A stretch of 64,000 nt of DNA from contig NZ_JAMTCO010000007.1 of assembly GCF_024171925.1 (NCBI RefSeq), forward strand, positions 248,001-312,000, given 5' to 3'. How positions within the stretch are numbered: position 1 is the first letter of the stretch; every line of letters starts with the position of its first letter. Below, piece after piece: positions 42,147-52,075 of the stretch. The notes under the pieces were generated by a model that worked only from the letters and a program-made list of their open reading frames with translations, made no database searches and had not been told where the DNA came from. Both the position numbers and the translations under genes were made by a program. Origin of the DNA: Actinokineospora diospyrosa. Its GTDB lineage: Bacteria > Actinomycetota > Actinomycetes > Mycobacteriales > Pseudonocardiaceae.

Positions 42147-43691
42147 ATGTCGTCCCCCAGGACATCGGTCCGCGCGGGTGCGCTCCTGCTCGCCGCGTGC
42201 GCCGGGCTCGCGTTCTCGGCGGTGCCCGCATCCGCTCAGCAACTGCCGGACGGTCCCGCACTGGCGAAGAACCTGGCCAAGAAGGTCACCGCCAGCGGCA
42301 TCAACCGGCACCTGATCGCCCTGCAGCGCATCGCCGACAAGAACGGCGGCAACCGCGCCGCGGGTACGAAGGGCTACGACCAGAGCCTCGACTACGTCGC
42401 CGGGCTGCTGCGCACCGCGGGCTTCGAGGTCAGCACGCCCGCGTTCACCTACCCGGTGCAGATCACCGACGCCGCGTTCGCCAACGCCGGTGGCACCAAG
42501 GTCGACGCGTTCGCCATGCAGCTCTCCCCGCAGACCCCGGTCGGCGGTGTCACCGGCGCGCTGGTGGCCGTCCCGCAGGACGCCACCCCCGGTTGCGAGG
42601 CGACCGACTACACCGGTCTCGACGTGAAGGGCAAGGTCGCCCTCGTCCGCCGCGGCGCCTGCACCTTCAACCAGAAGCAGGCCAACGCCGCCGCCGCTGG
42701 CGCGGTCGCGATCCTGGTCGCCAACAACGCCGACGGCCCGCTGCAGGGCGTGACCGTCGGTGAGGGCGCGACCATCCCGACCGGTGGCATCAGCAAGGCC
42801 GACGGCGACACCCTGTTCGGCAAGAACGGCGTGTCCACCACGGTCGACCTGCGCTTCCACACCGAGGACAAGCCCTCCCGCAACCTGATCGCCGAGACCA
42901 AGACCGGCCGCAAGAACAACGTGGTCATGGTCGGCTCGCACCTCGACAGCGTCGACGAGGGCCCCGGCATCAACGACAACGGCACCGGCAGCGCCGCGCT
43001 GCTGGAGACCGCGCTGCAGCTGGGCGCCTCGCCCAAGGTCAGCAACGCGGTCCGCTTCGCCTGGTGGGGCGCTGAGGAGCTGGGCCTGGTCGGCTCGACC
43101 AAGTACGTCCAGTCGCTGAGCTTCGAGCAGCAGCTCGACATCGCGCTGTACCTGAACTTCGACATGATCGCCTCGCCGAACGCGGGCTACTTCGTCTACG
43201 ACGGCGACAACTCCGACGGCGTCGGCGCGGGCGAGGGCCCGTACGGCTCCTCCCAGATCGAGGCCGCCCTGGCGGGCTTCCTGAACGAGACCGGCACCCC
43301 CACCGAGGGCACCGACTTCGACGGTCGCTCCGACTACGGTGAGTTCATCGCCAACGGCATCCCCGCAGGTGGCATCTTCACCGGCGCCGAGGGCGTCAAG
43401 ACCGCAGCGCAGGCCGAGAAGTGGGGCGGCAACGCGGGCGTCGCGTACGACAAGTGCTACCACTCCAAGTGCGACAACCTGGGCAACCTGGACCGCGTCG
43501 CGCTCGACCGCAACGCCGACGCGATCGCTTGGGTGACCGCTTCGTACGCGATCAGCACCGAGGACATCAACGGCGTCCCGCCGAAGAACAACGTCCAGAA
43601 GGCCGCCAAGGCCGCCGCGCGCAAGGCCCTCATCTCGGGTCAGGCGAAGAAGGGCAAGGCCGCGAAGGCATCACACGCCCAGGTTCGGTAG
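42147..43691 (+). CDS. Secreted M28 aminopeptidase with PA domain (copy 1)
   Basis: The 514-residue protein has a Sec signal peptide (about 1-30, cleaved near ASAQQ) and a protease-associated (PA) insert (KVALVRRGACTFNQKQANAAAAG). The M28 zinc peptidase domain has SHLDSVDEGPGINDNGTGS, WWGAEELGLVGS, NFDMIASPN and CYHSKCDNLGN, which supply the five zinc ligands. It resembles the Streptomyces griseus aminopeptidase type. A Lys/Ala-rich tail ends the protein. The ATG 42147 follows GAAGGGA. A possible promoter with TTGACC at 42042-42047 lies upstream. It removes N-terminal residues from peptides outside the cell. A terminator separates it from its paralogue. Confidence 0.94.
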   Translation: MSSPRTSVRAGALLLAACAGLAFSAVPASAQQLPDGPALAKNLAKKVTASGINRHLIALQRIADKNGGNRAAGTKGYDQSLDYVAGLLRTAGFEVSTPAFTYPVQITDAAFANAGGTKVDAFAMQLSPQTPVGGVTGALVAVPQDATPGCEATDYTGLDVKGKVALVRRGACTFNQKQANAAAAGAVAILVANNADGPLQGVTVGEGATIPTGGISKADGDTLFGKNGVSTTVDLRFHTEDKPSRNLIAETKTGRKNNVVMVGSHLDSVDEGPGINDNGTGSAALLETALQLGASPKVSNAVRFAWWGAEELGLVGSTKYVQSLSFEQQLDIALYLNFDMIASPNAGYFVYDGDNSDGVGAGEGPYGSSQIEAALAGFLNETGTPTEGTDFDGRSDYGEFIANGIPAGGIFTGAEGVKTAAQAEKWGGNAGVAYDKCYHSKCDNLGNLDRVALDRNADAIAWVTASYAISTEDINGVPPKNNVQKAAKAAARKALISGQAKKGKAAKASHAQVR

Positions 43692-43731
43692 AAATCGTTA
43701 TCTGCCGTCATTACGGCATTGGGAGTAAGGG

Positions 43732-43763
43732 AAGGCCCCGTGGCGACCACGCCACGGGGCCTT
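43732..43763 (+). terminator. Intrinsic terminator between the M28 genes
   Basis: A 13-bp perfect stem (AAGGCCCCGTGGC and complement) with a 6-nt loop, followed by TCC. It ends the first M28 transcript, so the two paralogues are separately transcribed. Confidence 0.9.
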
Positions 43764-43928
43764 TCCGTAGGAGTTGGCCCTTTGCGGGTCCCGAGCATGC
43801 CAAGTTGGCAATGGACGGCTCTTGACCAGCGGGCTTCGCCGGGCGAGGGTGGGCCCACGCCGGAACACGGACCGCTTCGGGGAGGTCACGGTTCGCGGTC
43901 GCACCTACCCGTGAACGAGGGGACCTGC

Positions 43929-45503
43929 ATGCCCAAGAGTCAGTCGCTACGGGTCGGAGCCGCCATCGTCGCGGCAGCCGGCGCGTTGGCGTTCACCACC
44001 ATCCCGTCCTCGGCGGCGCCCGTCGCGGCAGCCGAGCTCCCCGACGGCCCCGCACTGGCCAAGAACCTGGTCAAGAAGGTGACCGGCGCCGGGGTCAACC
44101 GGCACCTGATCGCCCTGCAGCGCATCGCCGACAAGAACGGCGGCAACCGCGCGGCCGGTACTCCCGGTCACCGGCAGTCGGCCGAGTACGTCGAGGCGCA
44201 GCTGGTGCAGGCGGGCTTCGACGTCACCCGGCACGAGTTCCCGTTCACCTTCACCCAGACGCTCGCCGAGAAGCTGGTGGTCGCCGGTCGGACCGTGCCG
44301 ATCTCGATCATGACCTACAGCCTGTCGACGCCGACCGGTGGCATCACCGCGCCGCTGGCCGTCGTGCCGGTCGACGCGACCCCGGGCTGCGAGGTCAGCG
44401 ACTTCGCCGGGGTGACCGGCAAGATCGCGCTGGTCCAGCGCGGCGCCTGCTCGTTCGCCGACAAGCAGCGCAACGCCGCCGAGGCGGGCGCGGTCGGCGC
44501 GATCATCTACAACAACGTCGACGGCGGCCTCGCGGGCACGCTGACCGACCCGGCGAACGCCAAGCTGCCCACCGGTGGCATCACCAAGGCCGACGGCGAG
44601 GCGCTGGCCGCCTCCTCGAACGGCGCCTCGGTGACCCTGGAGCTGCGGGCGCTGCGCGAGGACCGCACTAGCTACAACGTCATCGCGCAGACCAAGACCG
44701 GCCGCAAGAACAACGTCGTCGTCGCGGGCTCGCACCTCGACAGCGTTGTGGCGGGCCCCGGCATCAACGACAACGGCTCGGGCAGCGCGGCGCTGCTGGA
44801 GACCGCCATCCAGCTCGGCGGCTCCCCGAAGGTCAGCAACGCGGTCCGCTTCGCCTGGTGGAGCGCCGAGGAGCTCGGCCTGGTCGGCTCGAAGAAGTAC
44901 GTGCAGTCGCTGACCTTCGAGCAGCAGCTCGACATCGCGCTGTACCTGAACTTCGACATGATCGCCTCGCCGAACACCGGCTACTTCGTCTACGACGGCG
45001 ACAACTCCGACAACGTCGGCGCTGGTGAGGGCCCCTACGGCTCGGCGCAGATCGAGGCGGCGTTCCACTCGTTCCTCAACACCACGGGCACCCCGACCGA
45101 GGGCACCGACTTCAGCGGTCGCTCGGACTACGGCGAGTTCATCCTCAACGGCATCCCCGCGGGTGGCCTGTTCACCGGCGCCGAGGGTGTCAAGACCGCC
45201 GCGCAGGCCGAGAAGTGGGGCGGCGTCGCGGGTATCGCTTACGACAAGAACTACCACGGCAAGGGTGACAACCTCGGCAACATCGACCGCGTTGCCCTGG
45301 ACCGGAACTCTGACGCTATCGCCTGGGTGACGGCCTCTTACGCCATCAGCACCGAGGACATCAACGGCGTTCCCCCGCGTGCCGCGCGTGCCCAGTCCCG
45401 CATTGCGGGCAAGGCCAGGATGCGCGCTCAGCTGGTGCACGAGGACGAGACCGCCGCCGCTCACGGCGCGGGCTGCATCCACGCGAACGAGCTGACCATC
45501 TGA
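43929..45503 (+). CDS. Secreted M28 aminopeptidase with PA domain (copy 2)
   Basis: The 524-residue paralogue of the upstream gene shares long identical stretches (GPALAKNL, NRHLIALQRIADKNGGNRAA, NFDMIASPN, TASYAISTEDINGVPP). It has a signal peptide (about 1-37), a PA domain (KIALVQRGACSFADKQRNAAE) and a complete M28 zinc site (SHLDSVVAGPGINDNGSGS, WWSAEELGLVGS, NYHGKGDN). It differs from copy 1 mainly in the exposed domain between the signal and the PA region and in the tail, which ends HGAGCIHANELTI with a single Cys. The start ATG 43929 has a GAGGGGA site. The duplicates probably cover different peptide substrates. Confidence 0.94.
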   Translation: MPKSQSLRVGAAIVAAAGALAFTTIPSSAAPVAAAELPDGPALAKNLVKKVTGAGVNRHLIALQRIADKNGGNRAAGTPGHRQSAEYVEAQLVQAGFDVTRHEFPFTFTQTLAEKLVVAGRTVPISIMTYSLSTPTGGITAPLAVVPVDATPGCEVSDFAGVTGKIALVQRGACSFADKQRNAAEAGAVGAIIYNNVDGGLAGTLTDPANAKLPTGGITKADGEALAASSNGASVTLELRALREDRTSYNVIAQTKTGRKNNVVVAGSHLDSVVAGPGINDNGSGSAALLETAIQLGGSPKVSNAVRFAWWSAEELGLVGSKKYVQSLTFEQQLDIALYLNFDMIASPNTGYFVYDGDNSDNVGAGEGPYGSAQIEAAFHSFLNTTGTPTEGTDFSGRSDYGEFILNGIPAGGLFTGAEGVKTAAQAEKWGGVAGIAYDKNYHGKGDNLGNIDRVALDRNSDAIAWVTASYAISTEDINGVPPRAARAQSRIAGKARMRAQLVHEDETAAAHGAGCIHANELTI

Positions 45504-45545
45504 TAGATCGTGTTCTGTTAGACCGTGTTCAGCTAGTCGCGGTTT

Positions 45546-45579
45546 GACGAGGCCCCACCGGATTCGGTGGGGCCTCGTC
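45546..45579 (+). terminator. Intrinsic terminator after M28 copy 2
   Basis: A 15-bp perfect stem (GACGAGGCCCCACCG and complement) with a 4-nt loop, followed by CTTTG. Confidence 0.93.
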
Positions 45580-45638
45580 CTTTGCCACCCGATTGTGGCC
45601 TTGCGGCGGTTCGGTCGCGGCGATCAGGCTTGCGGGTG

Positions 45639-47891
45639 ATGAGGGGTGGTCGCGGTGCTTGGCGATGGGCTGCGGTGGTGCTGCTGGCCGCCGCAGGGGC
45701 GGCGACCGCGCCGCTCAAGCCGCTCGGGGTCGAGCAGTGGGCGTGGCTGGCCATCACCGCTGCGGTGGCTGCCGCCGTCGCCGCTGTCCCGGCGAAGTTG
45801 CTGACCGCGCAGCTGGAGCGCACGGACAAGCGCCGCGACGACCGTCGACAGGAGTTGGCGAGCGCCACGCTGCGCGCGGGCACGTCCAAGGTCCGCGATG
45901 TCACCGACCCGACGGTGCTGGGTGTCCACCGTGCTCTCACCCCGCACGGCGCGGCGCCGACTGATCCCGTACCGGTTTACGTGCCCCGCGACCGGCACGC
46001 CGCCGTTGCCGAGGCCATGAAGCCTGGCAGTTTTGTCTTGCTGGTGGGGGATTCCGGTGCTGGTAAGAGTCGCCTTGCCTATGAGGTCATGCGTGAGCAG
46101 TTGGCCGAGTACACCCTCTTCGCTCCAGAGCCGCGCGGTTTGTCCACCGCCATTGATGAGGCTGCCGACACTCGGCAGGCCGTCCTGTGGCTGGACGACC
46201 TTGAGCGCTTCCTCATCGGCGAAGGTCTTACGCCCACCTCGGTCGATCGCGTACTCGCGAACGGGGTTGTTGTAGCCACCCTGCGCCTGCAGGAACTCGA
46301 CCGGCTTGAAGAGGACGCGGACAACGACCACGAGGGCATCCGCCGGGTTCTAGCCATCGCGACTCGGGTCCGGATCGACCGCGTGTTCACCGAGCCAGAA
46401 CTGGGCCAGGCCCGCGACCGCGACAGGGACCCGAGGATCGCGGAGGCGCTGCTCCACGCGGATGTGCACGGTCTTGCCGAATACCTGGCCGCAGGACCGC
46501 AGTTGTTGGAGCGGTGGCACAACGGCCGCACCCGAGGTACCCACCCTCGCGGCGCCGCACTGGTGTCCGCGGCTGTTGAGCTAAGACGAGCCGGGTACCA
46601 CGGCCCACTTCCGCGTGCGCTGCTCGAGAAGACCCACGAAGTCGCCCCTTCGGACCGCCCCGAGGACCTTGAGGCCGCCTGGACCTGGGCAACCCAACCT
46701 TGGCACGACAGCGTCGCTTTGCTTGAACCCATGCGCAACGATGCCGTCGCTGTCTTCGACTACCTGGTAGACCACACCCAGCGCACGACCTCGCCAGACA
46801 ACCCACCCTCGGCTGAGCTGATCGTGGCCGCTCTCGATCACGCATCTTCGTCCGACAACGAGTCCATGGGACTCACTGCCTATAGGGGCGGGCGGTACGA
46901 GCTTGCATACACCGCCTATTCCCGCGCCGTAGCGATGCACACCGACGACCGCTCACCCGAAATGCTGTCCCTGCGCAGCGCGCTCGCGACCCTCGCGGAG
47001 GAAATGGGTCGCCTCGACGAGGCCGAGGCGGGTCACCGCGTGGTGGTCGCCCTGGCCACTGAGGTCTTGGGTGCCGAACACCCGGATACCTTGGCTGCTC
47101 GGCGTTGCCTAGGCCTCACCTGGTACGAACTCGGGCGGCTCGCCGAGGCCGAGGCGGAACTGAGCGCGGTGGCCCACATCGCGCGACGAGTTCACGGCCC
47201 GGACGACATCGCGACGGTCGAGGTGCGTGGCGACCTCGCAAGCATCGCGCACGACCAGGGGAAATTGCCCGAAGCCGAGGCTGAACTGCGTGCGCTGCTC
47301 GACATCTGCACCCGGGTCCACGGTCCCGAGCACGTCGACACGCTCGCCTGCCGCAACATGCTCGCCCTCGTGGTCTGCGACGCCGGGCGCGTCGCGGCGG
47401 CCGAAGCCATGCACCGCGAGGTCCTGCGCCTGCGCACCAAGACCCTCGGCGCCGAGCACCCGCACGCCCTGACCAGTCGCAACAACCTGGCCATCACACT
47501 CGCCAGGTTGGGTAGGCACACCGAGGCCGAGGTGGAGCACCGCGCGGAGCTGGAGATCTGCGCCAGGGTGCTCGGACCGGAGCACCCGCACACCCTGGCC
47601 AGTCGCAACAACCTCGCGACGGCCCTCGGCGAGCAGGGCCGCTTCCCCGAAGCCGAGGCCGAACACCGCGCCGTGCTGGAGATCTGCACCCGGGTGCTCG
47701 GTGCCGAACACCCGCACACGCTGATCTGCCGCGCCAACCACGCCGACGTCCTGGTCAAGCTGGGCAGCCTGGCCGAAGCCGAGGCCGAACACCGCGCCAT
47801 CCTCGATCTCCGGATCAAGGTCTTCGGTCACGAGCACCCCGACACGGAGCAATCCCGCGCCAAGATCGCGAGTATTCGCGGCATTCGGTGA
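45639..47891 (+). CDS. P-loop ATPase with C-terminal TPR repeats
   Basis: The ~750-residue protein has two N-terminal hydrophobic segments (about 9-26 and 35-54), a linker, and a STAND/AAA-like P-loop domain with LLVGDSGAGKSRLAYE (about 129-144) and VLWLDDLERFL. From about residue 415 come seven or more TPR units of 42 residues of the kinesin-light-chain type (LGAEHPxTLxxRNNLA, LGRxxEAExEHRA). Such proteins are membrane-tethered signal-sensing ATPases or scaffolds; the partner is unknown. The start is placed at ATG 45639, as earlier start codons fall within the preceding terminator. No neighbour suggests a target. A 144-bp gap follows. Confidence 0.85.
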   Translation: MRGGRGAWRWAAVVLLAAAGAATAPLKPLGVEQWAWLAITAAVAAAVAAVPAKLLTAQLERTDKRRDDRRQELASATLRAGTSKVRDVTDPTVLGVHRALTPHGAAPTDPVPVYVPRDRHAAVAEAMKPGSFVLLVGDSGAGKSRLAYEVMREQLAEYTLFAPEPRGLSTAIDEAADTRQAVLWLDDLERFLIGEGLTPTSVDRVLANGVVVATLRLQELDRLEEDADNDHEGIRRVLAIATRVRIDRVFTEPELGQARDRDRDPRIAEALLHADVHGLAEYLAAGPQLLERWHNGRTRGTHPRGAALVSAAVELRRAGYHGPLPRALLEKTHEVAPSDRPEDLEAAWTWATQPWHDSVALLEPMRNDAVAVFDYLVDHTQRTTSPDNPPSAELIVAALDHASSSDNESMGLTAYRGGRYELAYTAYSRAVAMHTDDRSPEMLSLRSALATLAEEMGRLDEAEAGHRVVVALATEVLGAEHPDTLAARRCLGLTWYELGRLAEAEAELSAVAHIARRVHGPDDIATVEVRGDLASIAHDQGKLPEAEAELRALLDICTRVHGPEHVDTLACRNMLALVVCDAGRVAAAEAMHREVLRLRTKTLGAEHPHALTSRNNLAITLARLGRHTEAEVEHRAELEICARVLGPEHPHTLASRNNLATALGEQGRFPEAEAEHRAVLEICTRVLGAEHPHTLICRANHADVLVKLGSLAEAEAEHRAILDLRIKVFGHEHPDTEQSRAKIASIRGIR

Positions 47892-48035
47892 ATGTTTCGC
47901 ATGCGCACCCGCGGTAATTGATCCAATACAGTCGGCTGGGTTTCCCGTACGCGGTGTGTTTGGCATCTCTTTGGATTAGACCATGGTATCGGTTACTTTA
48001 TTGCCGCACTTGTCTGCTTACCTGGGGATCTAACG

Positions 48036-50006
48036 ATGACCTTTTCCGCGCGTCGTGCTGCGCGAAAGTCGCTGGCTGTGCTGGCGGCCCTCGCGCTCAC
48101 CGCGACCACGTCCGCCACGGCTTACGCCGAGGAACCAGCCGCTCCGGCCGCCACCGGGACGCAGGTGGGCGAGCAGTCGCCCAGCGCCCCCGCGCCCGTC
48201 GACCCGGCTCCCGCCCCGAAGCCCGCCGATCCCGCGCCCGCTGATCCCGCGCCCGCCGAGCCCGCCGCCCAGCAGCCCGCTGAGCCGAAGCCCGCCGCCC
48301 CGAAGCCCGATGCGCCGAAGGCCGCCGAGCCGGAGATCGCCCTGCCGCAGCAAGCGAAGCAGCCGGAACAGGCGAAGGCCGCGCAGCCGGAAGCCGTGGT
48401 GCCGCAGCCCGCGCCGGAGTCCATTGTGGCCGCGCAGCCCGCGAACCCGCCCGCGCCCGCGGCCGCCGGTGTCGCCGCGCTGAGCATCTCGGCGTTGCCC
48501 CCCGCCGCCCCGTTCCTGGTCGGCCAGCAGATCCCGATCCACGTTGTCATCGCCAACTCCGGCGACGCCGACGCGGTCGGGGTGCGGGCCTACGAGTTCA
48601 CCCAGGCGGGCTCCAGCTTCTTCGTCAGCTCCGAGCAGTGGGGCGACCTGTCCATGTTCAGCCCGCAGGGCGCCACCGTGCCCGCCGGGGGCGAGCTCGA
48701 GGTCGACGTCCTCGGCGAGGTCCAGGTGTGGCACGGCTCCGCGCCGCATGTCGTGTTCACCGTGAACGCGACCAACGCCCCGTCCGCGGTCACCGCGATC
48801 AGCCTCGCCGTGGTGGACCCGAGCACCAACACCGACACCGCCGCGGGCTTGATCTACGGCGACCGCAACGGCAACGGTTCGCCGGACGCCGGTGAGGGGA
48901 TCAAGGGCGTCAAGGCCAGCATCTGGACCGGCGCCGTGAGCATGAAGACCGAGACCGACGCGAACGGCCGGTTCCAGTTCACCGGCTTGCCGCTGGCCCA
49001 TTACCGGGTGACCTTCTGGGACGCGCCGGACGGCTGGGTCGTCCCCTACAGCGCGATGGCCATTGTGGACGGTTACGGAACCGGCGCGAACCTGGTGCTG
49101 CGCGGCGTTCGCCCGCTCACCGACCAGCTGTCGGCGACCATGAAGTTCACCAAGTCCGTCTACAACGTCGGTGACAGCGCCAACTTGCTGGTGACGCTGA
49201 CCAACAGCGGCACGACGGACCTCACCGGGATCCAGGCGTACTGCGACCGCAGTGGCGGCGAAGGCCCGCAGCTGGCCGATGTCGACCTGGGTGACCTCGA
49301 CTGGTCGGGCCCCGGCGTGACCGTCCCCGCGGGCCAGACCAGGACCGCCACGATCAGCGGTGTCATCTCCACCGAGGCCGCCGCCTACGGCGCGGTGGTC
49401 TACGACTGCGACTTCGGGGCCGTTGAGGACCCATCGGGGCACCCGCGCGCCGTCGCCGTCGCCAAGGTCCCCGGAGCACCGGCCGACCTCAGCATCCAGC
49501 TCTACCACGACCGCGACGAGGACTGGGACGTCGACCCGGGCGAGCAGCTCGCGGGCGTGACCATCGGCCTGGTCGACGCGGTCAGCGGCGACCTCGTCGC
49601 CAAGCGCCGCGCGGACGCGCAGGGCAAGGTCACCTTCCGGAACCTGCCCGCAGGCCCGTACCGGGTAAAGGCTTACGGGCCTTGGAAGTCCCGCTTCGGC
49701 GACGACGGTTCGCTGATCTACGCGGGTTCTTGCCCGAACTGCGCCTCCGAGCTCGCTTTCCAGCTCGTGCCCGGCCCGGAGGTCCCCGGCGCTGAAGTCG
49801 ACCCGGTCACCACCGCGCCGACGACTCCCGTCACGGTTCCTACGGTCACCGTGTCGAACCCCGTGTCGAACCCGGTGCCGCAGGCCCGACCCAGCACCGA
49901 CCTGGCCGACACCGGTGCCAGTGTGGTCGGCTTGACCGCACTCGGTGCGCTCGCCCTGCTGATCGGATTCGGCGCGACCTTCGCCGCCCGCAGGCGAACC
50001 GCCTGA
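48036..50006 (+). CDS. LAxTG-anchored surface protein with SdrD B-like domains (1)
   Basis: The 656-residue protein has a Sec signal peptide (about 1-31), a long Pro/Ala/Glu-rich stalk (about 32-145), then Ig-like/SdrD B-like modules: GLIYGDRNGNGSPDAGEGIKG with a Ca-binding-type DxNxDG pattern and TDANGRFQFTGLPLAHYRVT, and a second, IQLYHDRDEDWDVDPGEQLAG. The C-terminus LADTG, a hydrophobic helix and ARRRTA form a cell-wall sorting signal of the class E sortase type (LAxTG). It is covalently attached to peptidoglycan after cleavage. No sortase gene is in the window. It is homologous to the next gene and to 56996-59854. Confidence 0.92.
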   Translation: MTFSARRAARKSLAVLAALALTATTSATAYAEEPAAPAATGTQVGEQSPSAPAPVDPAPAPKPADPAPADPAPAEPAAQQPAEPKPAAPKPDAPKAAEPEIALPQQAKQPEQAKAAQPEAVVPQPAPESIVAAQPANPPAPAAAGVAALSISALPPAAPFLVGQQIPIHVVIANSGDADAVGVRAYEFTQAGSSFFVSSEQWGDLSMFSPQGATVPAGGELEVDVLGEVQVWHGSAPHVVFTVNATNAPSAVTAISLAVVDPSTNTDTAAGLIYGDRNGNGSPDAGEGIKGVKASIWTGAVSMKTETDANGRFQFTGLPLAHYRVTFWDAPDGWVVPYSAMAIVDGYGTGANLVLRGVRPLTDQLSATMKFTKSVYNVGDSANLLVTLTNSGTTDLTGIQAYCDRSGGEGPQLADVDLGDLDWSGPGVTVPAGQTRTATISGVISTEAAAYGAVVYDCDFGAVEDPSGHPRAVAVAKVPGAPADLSIQLYHDRDEDWDVDPGEQLAGVTIGLVDAVSGDLVAKRRADAQGKVTFRNLPAGPYRVKAYGPWKSRFGDDGSLIYAGSCPNCASELAFQLVPGPEVPGAEVDPVTTAPTTPVTVPTVTVSNPVSNPVPQARPSTDLADTGASVVGLTALGALALLIGFGATFAARRRTA

Positions 50007-50024
50007 TCTGATCCGTCCCGGCAG

Positions 50025-50056
50025 CGGGCGGTCTCTGCAATCGCAGAGGCCGCCCG
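50025..50056 (+). terminator. Hairpin terminator after surface protein 1
   Basis: A 14-bp stem with one G-T pair (CGGGCGGTCTCTGC and GCAGAGGCCGCCCG) around a 4-nt loop, followed by TTGTTG. Confidence 0.88.
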
Positions 50057-50154
50057 TTGTTGAGTTCCTGGGCGAAATTGCCGGACATTGTTGCGCTCCG
50101 GGATTTTTGGCTATGTTGCGGGAGCACTGACTCACTTGCTCTGGGGGATAGACC

Positions 50155-51807
50155 ATGCACGTTTCCGCTCGCCGTGCCGCGCGAAGACTCCTCGTCGCCG
50201 CGGCGCTCACCGCCACCCTCGCGGGCACGGCCCACGCCCAGGAACCCGAGGCGGCCGCCGCACCGAGCCTGGCGATCACGGCCACCACCACCGGGGGGCC
50301 GTTCCTGGTCGGCGCCAAGGTCCCGATCAAGCTGACCATCACCAACTCCGGCGACGCCGACGCGGTCGGGGTGCGCGCGGGCCAGTACCCGGTGTCCGGC
50401 ACGACGCTGGTGATCTCGGACCAGGAGTGGGGCCCGCTCTCGCTCGGCCACTCCAGCGGTCCCGCGCCGACCGTGCCCGCGGGGGGCTCGTACTCCGCCA
50501 CGGTCAACGCCGTGGTCGGCGTGTGGACCGGCGCCCCGGTCGCCCGGTTCTACACCTCGTTGACCGGCGTCGACCCGGCCACCACCGACTTGGCGTTGCC
50601 CGTGGTGGACCCGGCGTCCGGGACCGACACCGTCGGCGGGGTCCTCTTCGGCGACGTCGACCGCGACGGCACGCCGGACCCGGGTGAGGGGCTCGCGGGC
50701 GTCGACCTGGTGCTCAACACCCTCTCCGGGGCCACCACCGCGAAGACCGACGCGTCTGGCCGGTTCACCTTCGCCGACCTGCCGCTGCGGGTCTACTCGT
50801 TACGCCTCGACGAGGTACCCGGCGGCTGGTTCTTCCACCCGAGGACCCTCGAGATCGTGGCCGACGGGACCGGTCGGGACGCGAACCTGAAGGTGCGCGG
50901 CATCCGCCCGATGAGCGAGCAGCTGAGCACGACCATGAAGTTCACCAAGTACGTCTACAACGTCGGTGACCCGGCCGAGGTCGCGGTGACCATCACCAAC
51001 AAGAGCGCCGCCACCCTCACCGGCGTCAAGGCGTTCTGCACGCACCGCCCGGGCGAGGCCGAGCCGGAGGCGGGCTTGGGCAACGTCGACATGGGCGCCC
51101 TGGCCCCCACCGCGTCCGGTGTGGAGATCCCGGCGGGCCAGGCCCGCACCTTCACCATCACCGGCACGGTCCCACCCAGCGCCCTCGAGGCGCGCACCGT
51201 TGTCCACGTCTGCACCATCGGCCTCGCCGACGACCCCGCGGCGGGCAACGAGTTGGTCACCGCGGACGCCAGGGTGCCCGCGACCCCGGACGACCTCAGC
51301 CTCGCGTTCTTCAACGACCCCGACCTGAGCCCGCTCCCCAGCGAGAAGCTCCCCGACCTCGCCGTCGGCCTGGTCGACGTGGCGTCCGGCAAGCTCGTCG
51401 CCAAGGGGCGCACGGACGCCGACGGTGAGGTCACCTTCGAGGAGCTCCCCGCCGCCCCGTACCAGATCCGCGTCTACGGCCCGTGGAAACTCGTCCGCGA
51501 AGGCGGGACCTATTACCCGGGCAGCTGCCGCTACACCTGCGCGGGCGAGGCGTACCCGATCTCCGTGGAGCCCGGCCCGAACCGCCCGGAGGAGGACATC
51601 GAGGTGGTCCAACCCCCGAACACGACCCCTGCTGTCACCCCCGCCGGAAACACCCCTGCGGCTCCCGCGCCCCAGGCGAGCCCCACGCCCAACCTGGCCC
51701 ACACCGGCGCCAACGTGCTGGGCCTGGCCGCCCTGGGTGGCCTGACCGTGCTGCTGGGCTTGGCCACCACGCTGGTCACCCGCCGCAAGCGGACCGCCCG
51801 AGCTTGA
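50155..51807 (+). CDS. LAxTG-anchored surface protein with SdrD B-like domains (2)
   Basis: The 550-residue paralogue of the upstream gene has a signal peptide (about 1-25), no long Pro-rich stalk, and the modules GGVLFGDVDRDGTPDPGEGLAG with TDASGRFTFADLPLRVYSL. It shares QLSTTMKFTKYVYNVGDPAE and the GPWK... CRYTC region with its neighbour. The C-terminal LAHTG, hydrophobic helix and RRKRTARA form the sorting signal. Missing the stalk, it would sit closer to the wall. It starts at ATG 50155 with GGGGGATA upstream. Regulation probably separate, since a terminator lies between the two genes. Confidence 0.92.
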   Translation: MHVSARRAARRLLVAAALTATLAGTAHAQEPEAAAAPSLAITATTTGGPFLVGAKVPIKLTITNSGDADAVGVRAGQYPVSGTTLVISDQEWGPLSLGHSSGPAPTVPAGGSYSATVNAVVGVWTGAPVARFYTSLTGVDPATTDLALPVVDPASGTDTVGGVLFGDVDRDGTPDPGEGLAGVDLVLNTLSGATTAKTDASGRFTFADLPLRVYSLRLDEVPGGWFFHPRTLEIVADGTGRDANLKVRGIRPMSEQLSTTMKFTKYVYNVGDPAEVAVTITNKSAATLTGVKAFCTHRPGEAEPEAGLGNVDMGALAPTASGVEIPAGQARTFTITGTVPPSALEARTVVHVCTIGLADDPAAGNELVTADARVPATPDDLSLAFFNDPDLSPLPSEKLPDLAVGLVDVASGKLVAKGRTDADGEVTFEELPAAPYQIRVYGPWKLVREGGTYYPGSCRYTCAGEAYPISVEPGPNRPEEDIEVVQPPNTTPAVTPAGNTPAAPAPQASPTPNLAHTGANVLGLAALGGLTVLLGLATTLVTRRKRTARA

Positions 51808-51815
51808 TTTCGCCG

Positions 51816-51848
51816 CCGATGGCCCGCGTGCGTGCGGCGGGCCATCGG
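51816..51848 (+). terminator. Hairpin terminator after surface protein 2
   Basis: A 12-bp perfect stem (CCGATGGCCCGC and complement) with a 9-nt loop just after the stop. Confidence 0.88.
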
Positions 51849-52075
51849 CATGCGGCTGCACACAAATCACCCAATAGGAACCAGAAGGGATTTTTCCACC
51901 GCCTTCGTGATGAATGGTAATCGTTCATCCGCGTTGTGATTGACGGCATTTGCGCTGGTTGGGGCGCCGTGAATCCGTTATAGGCGACGCCTATGCTTTA
52001 TTGGCATGTACCGTTCGGGAAACAGGATCGTCACTGTGAACCTTGTCAATCGTCCCACTGACAAGGAGTTCCCCG

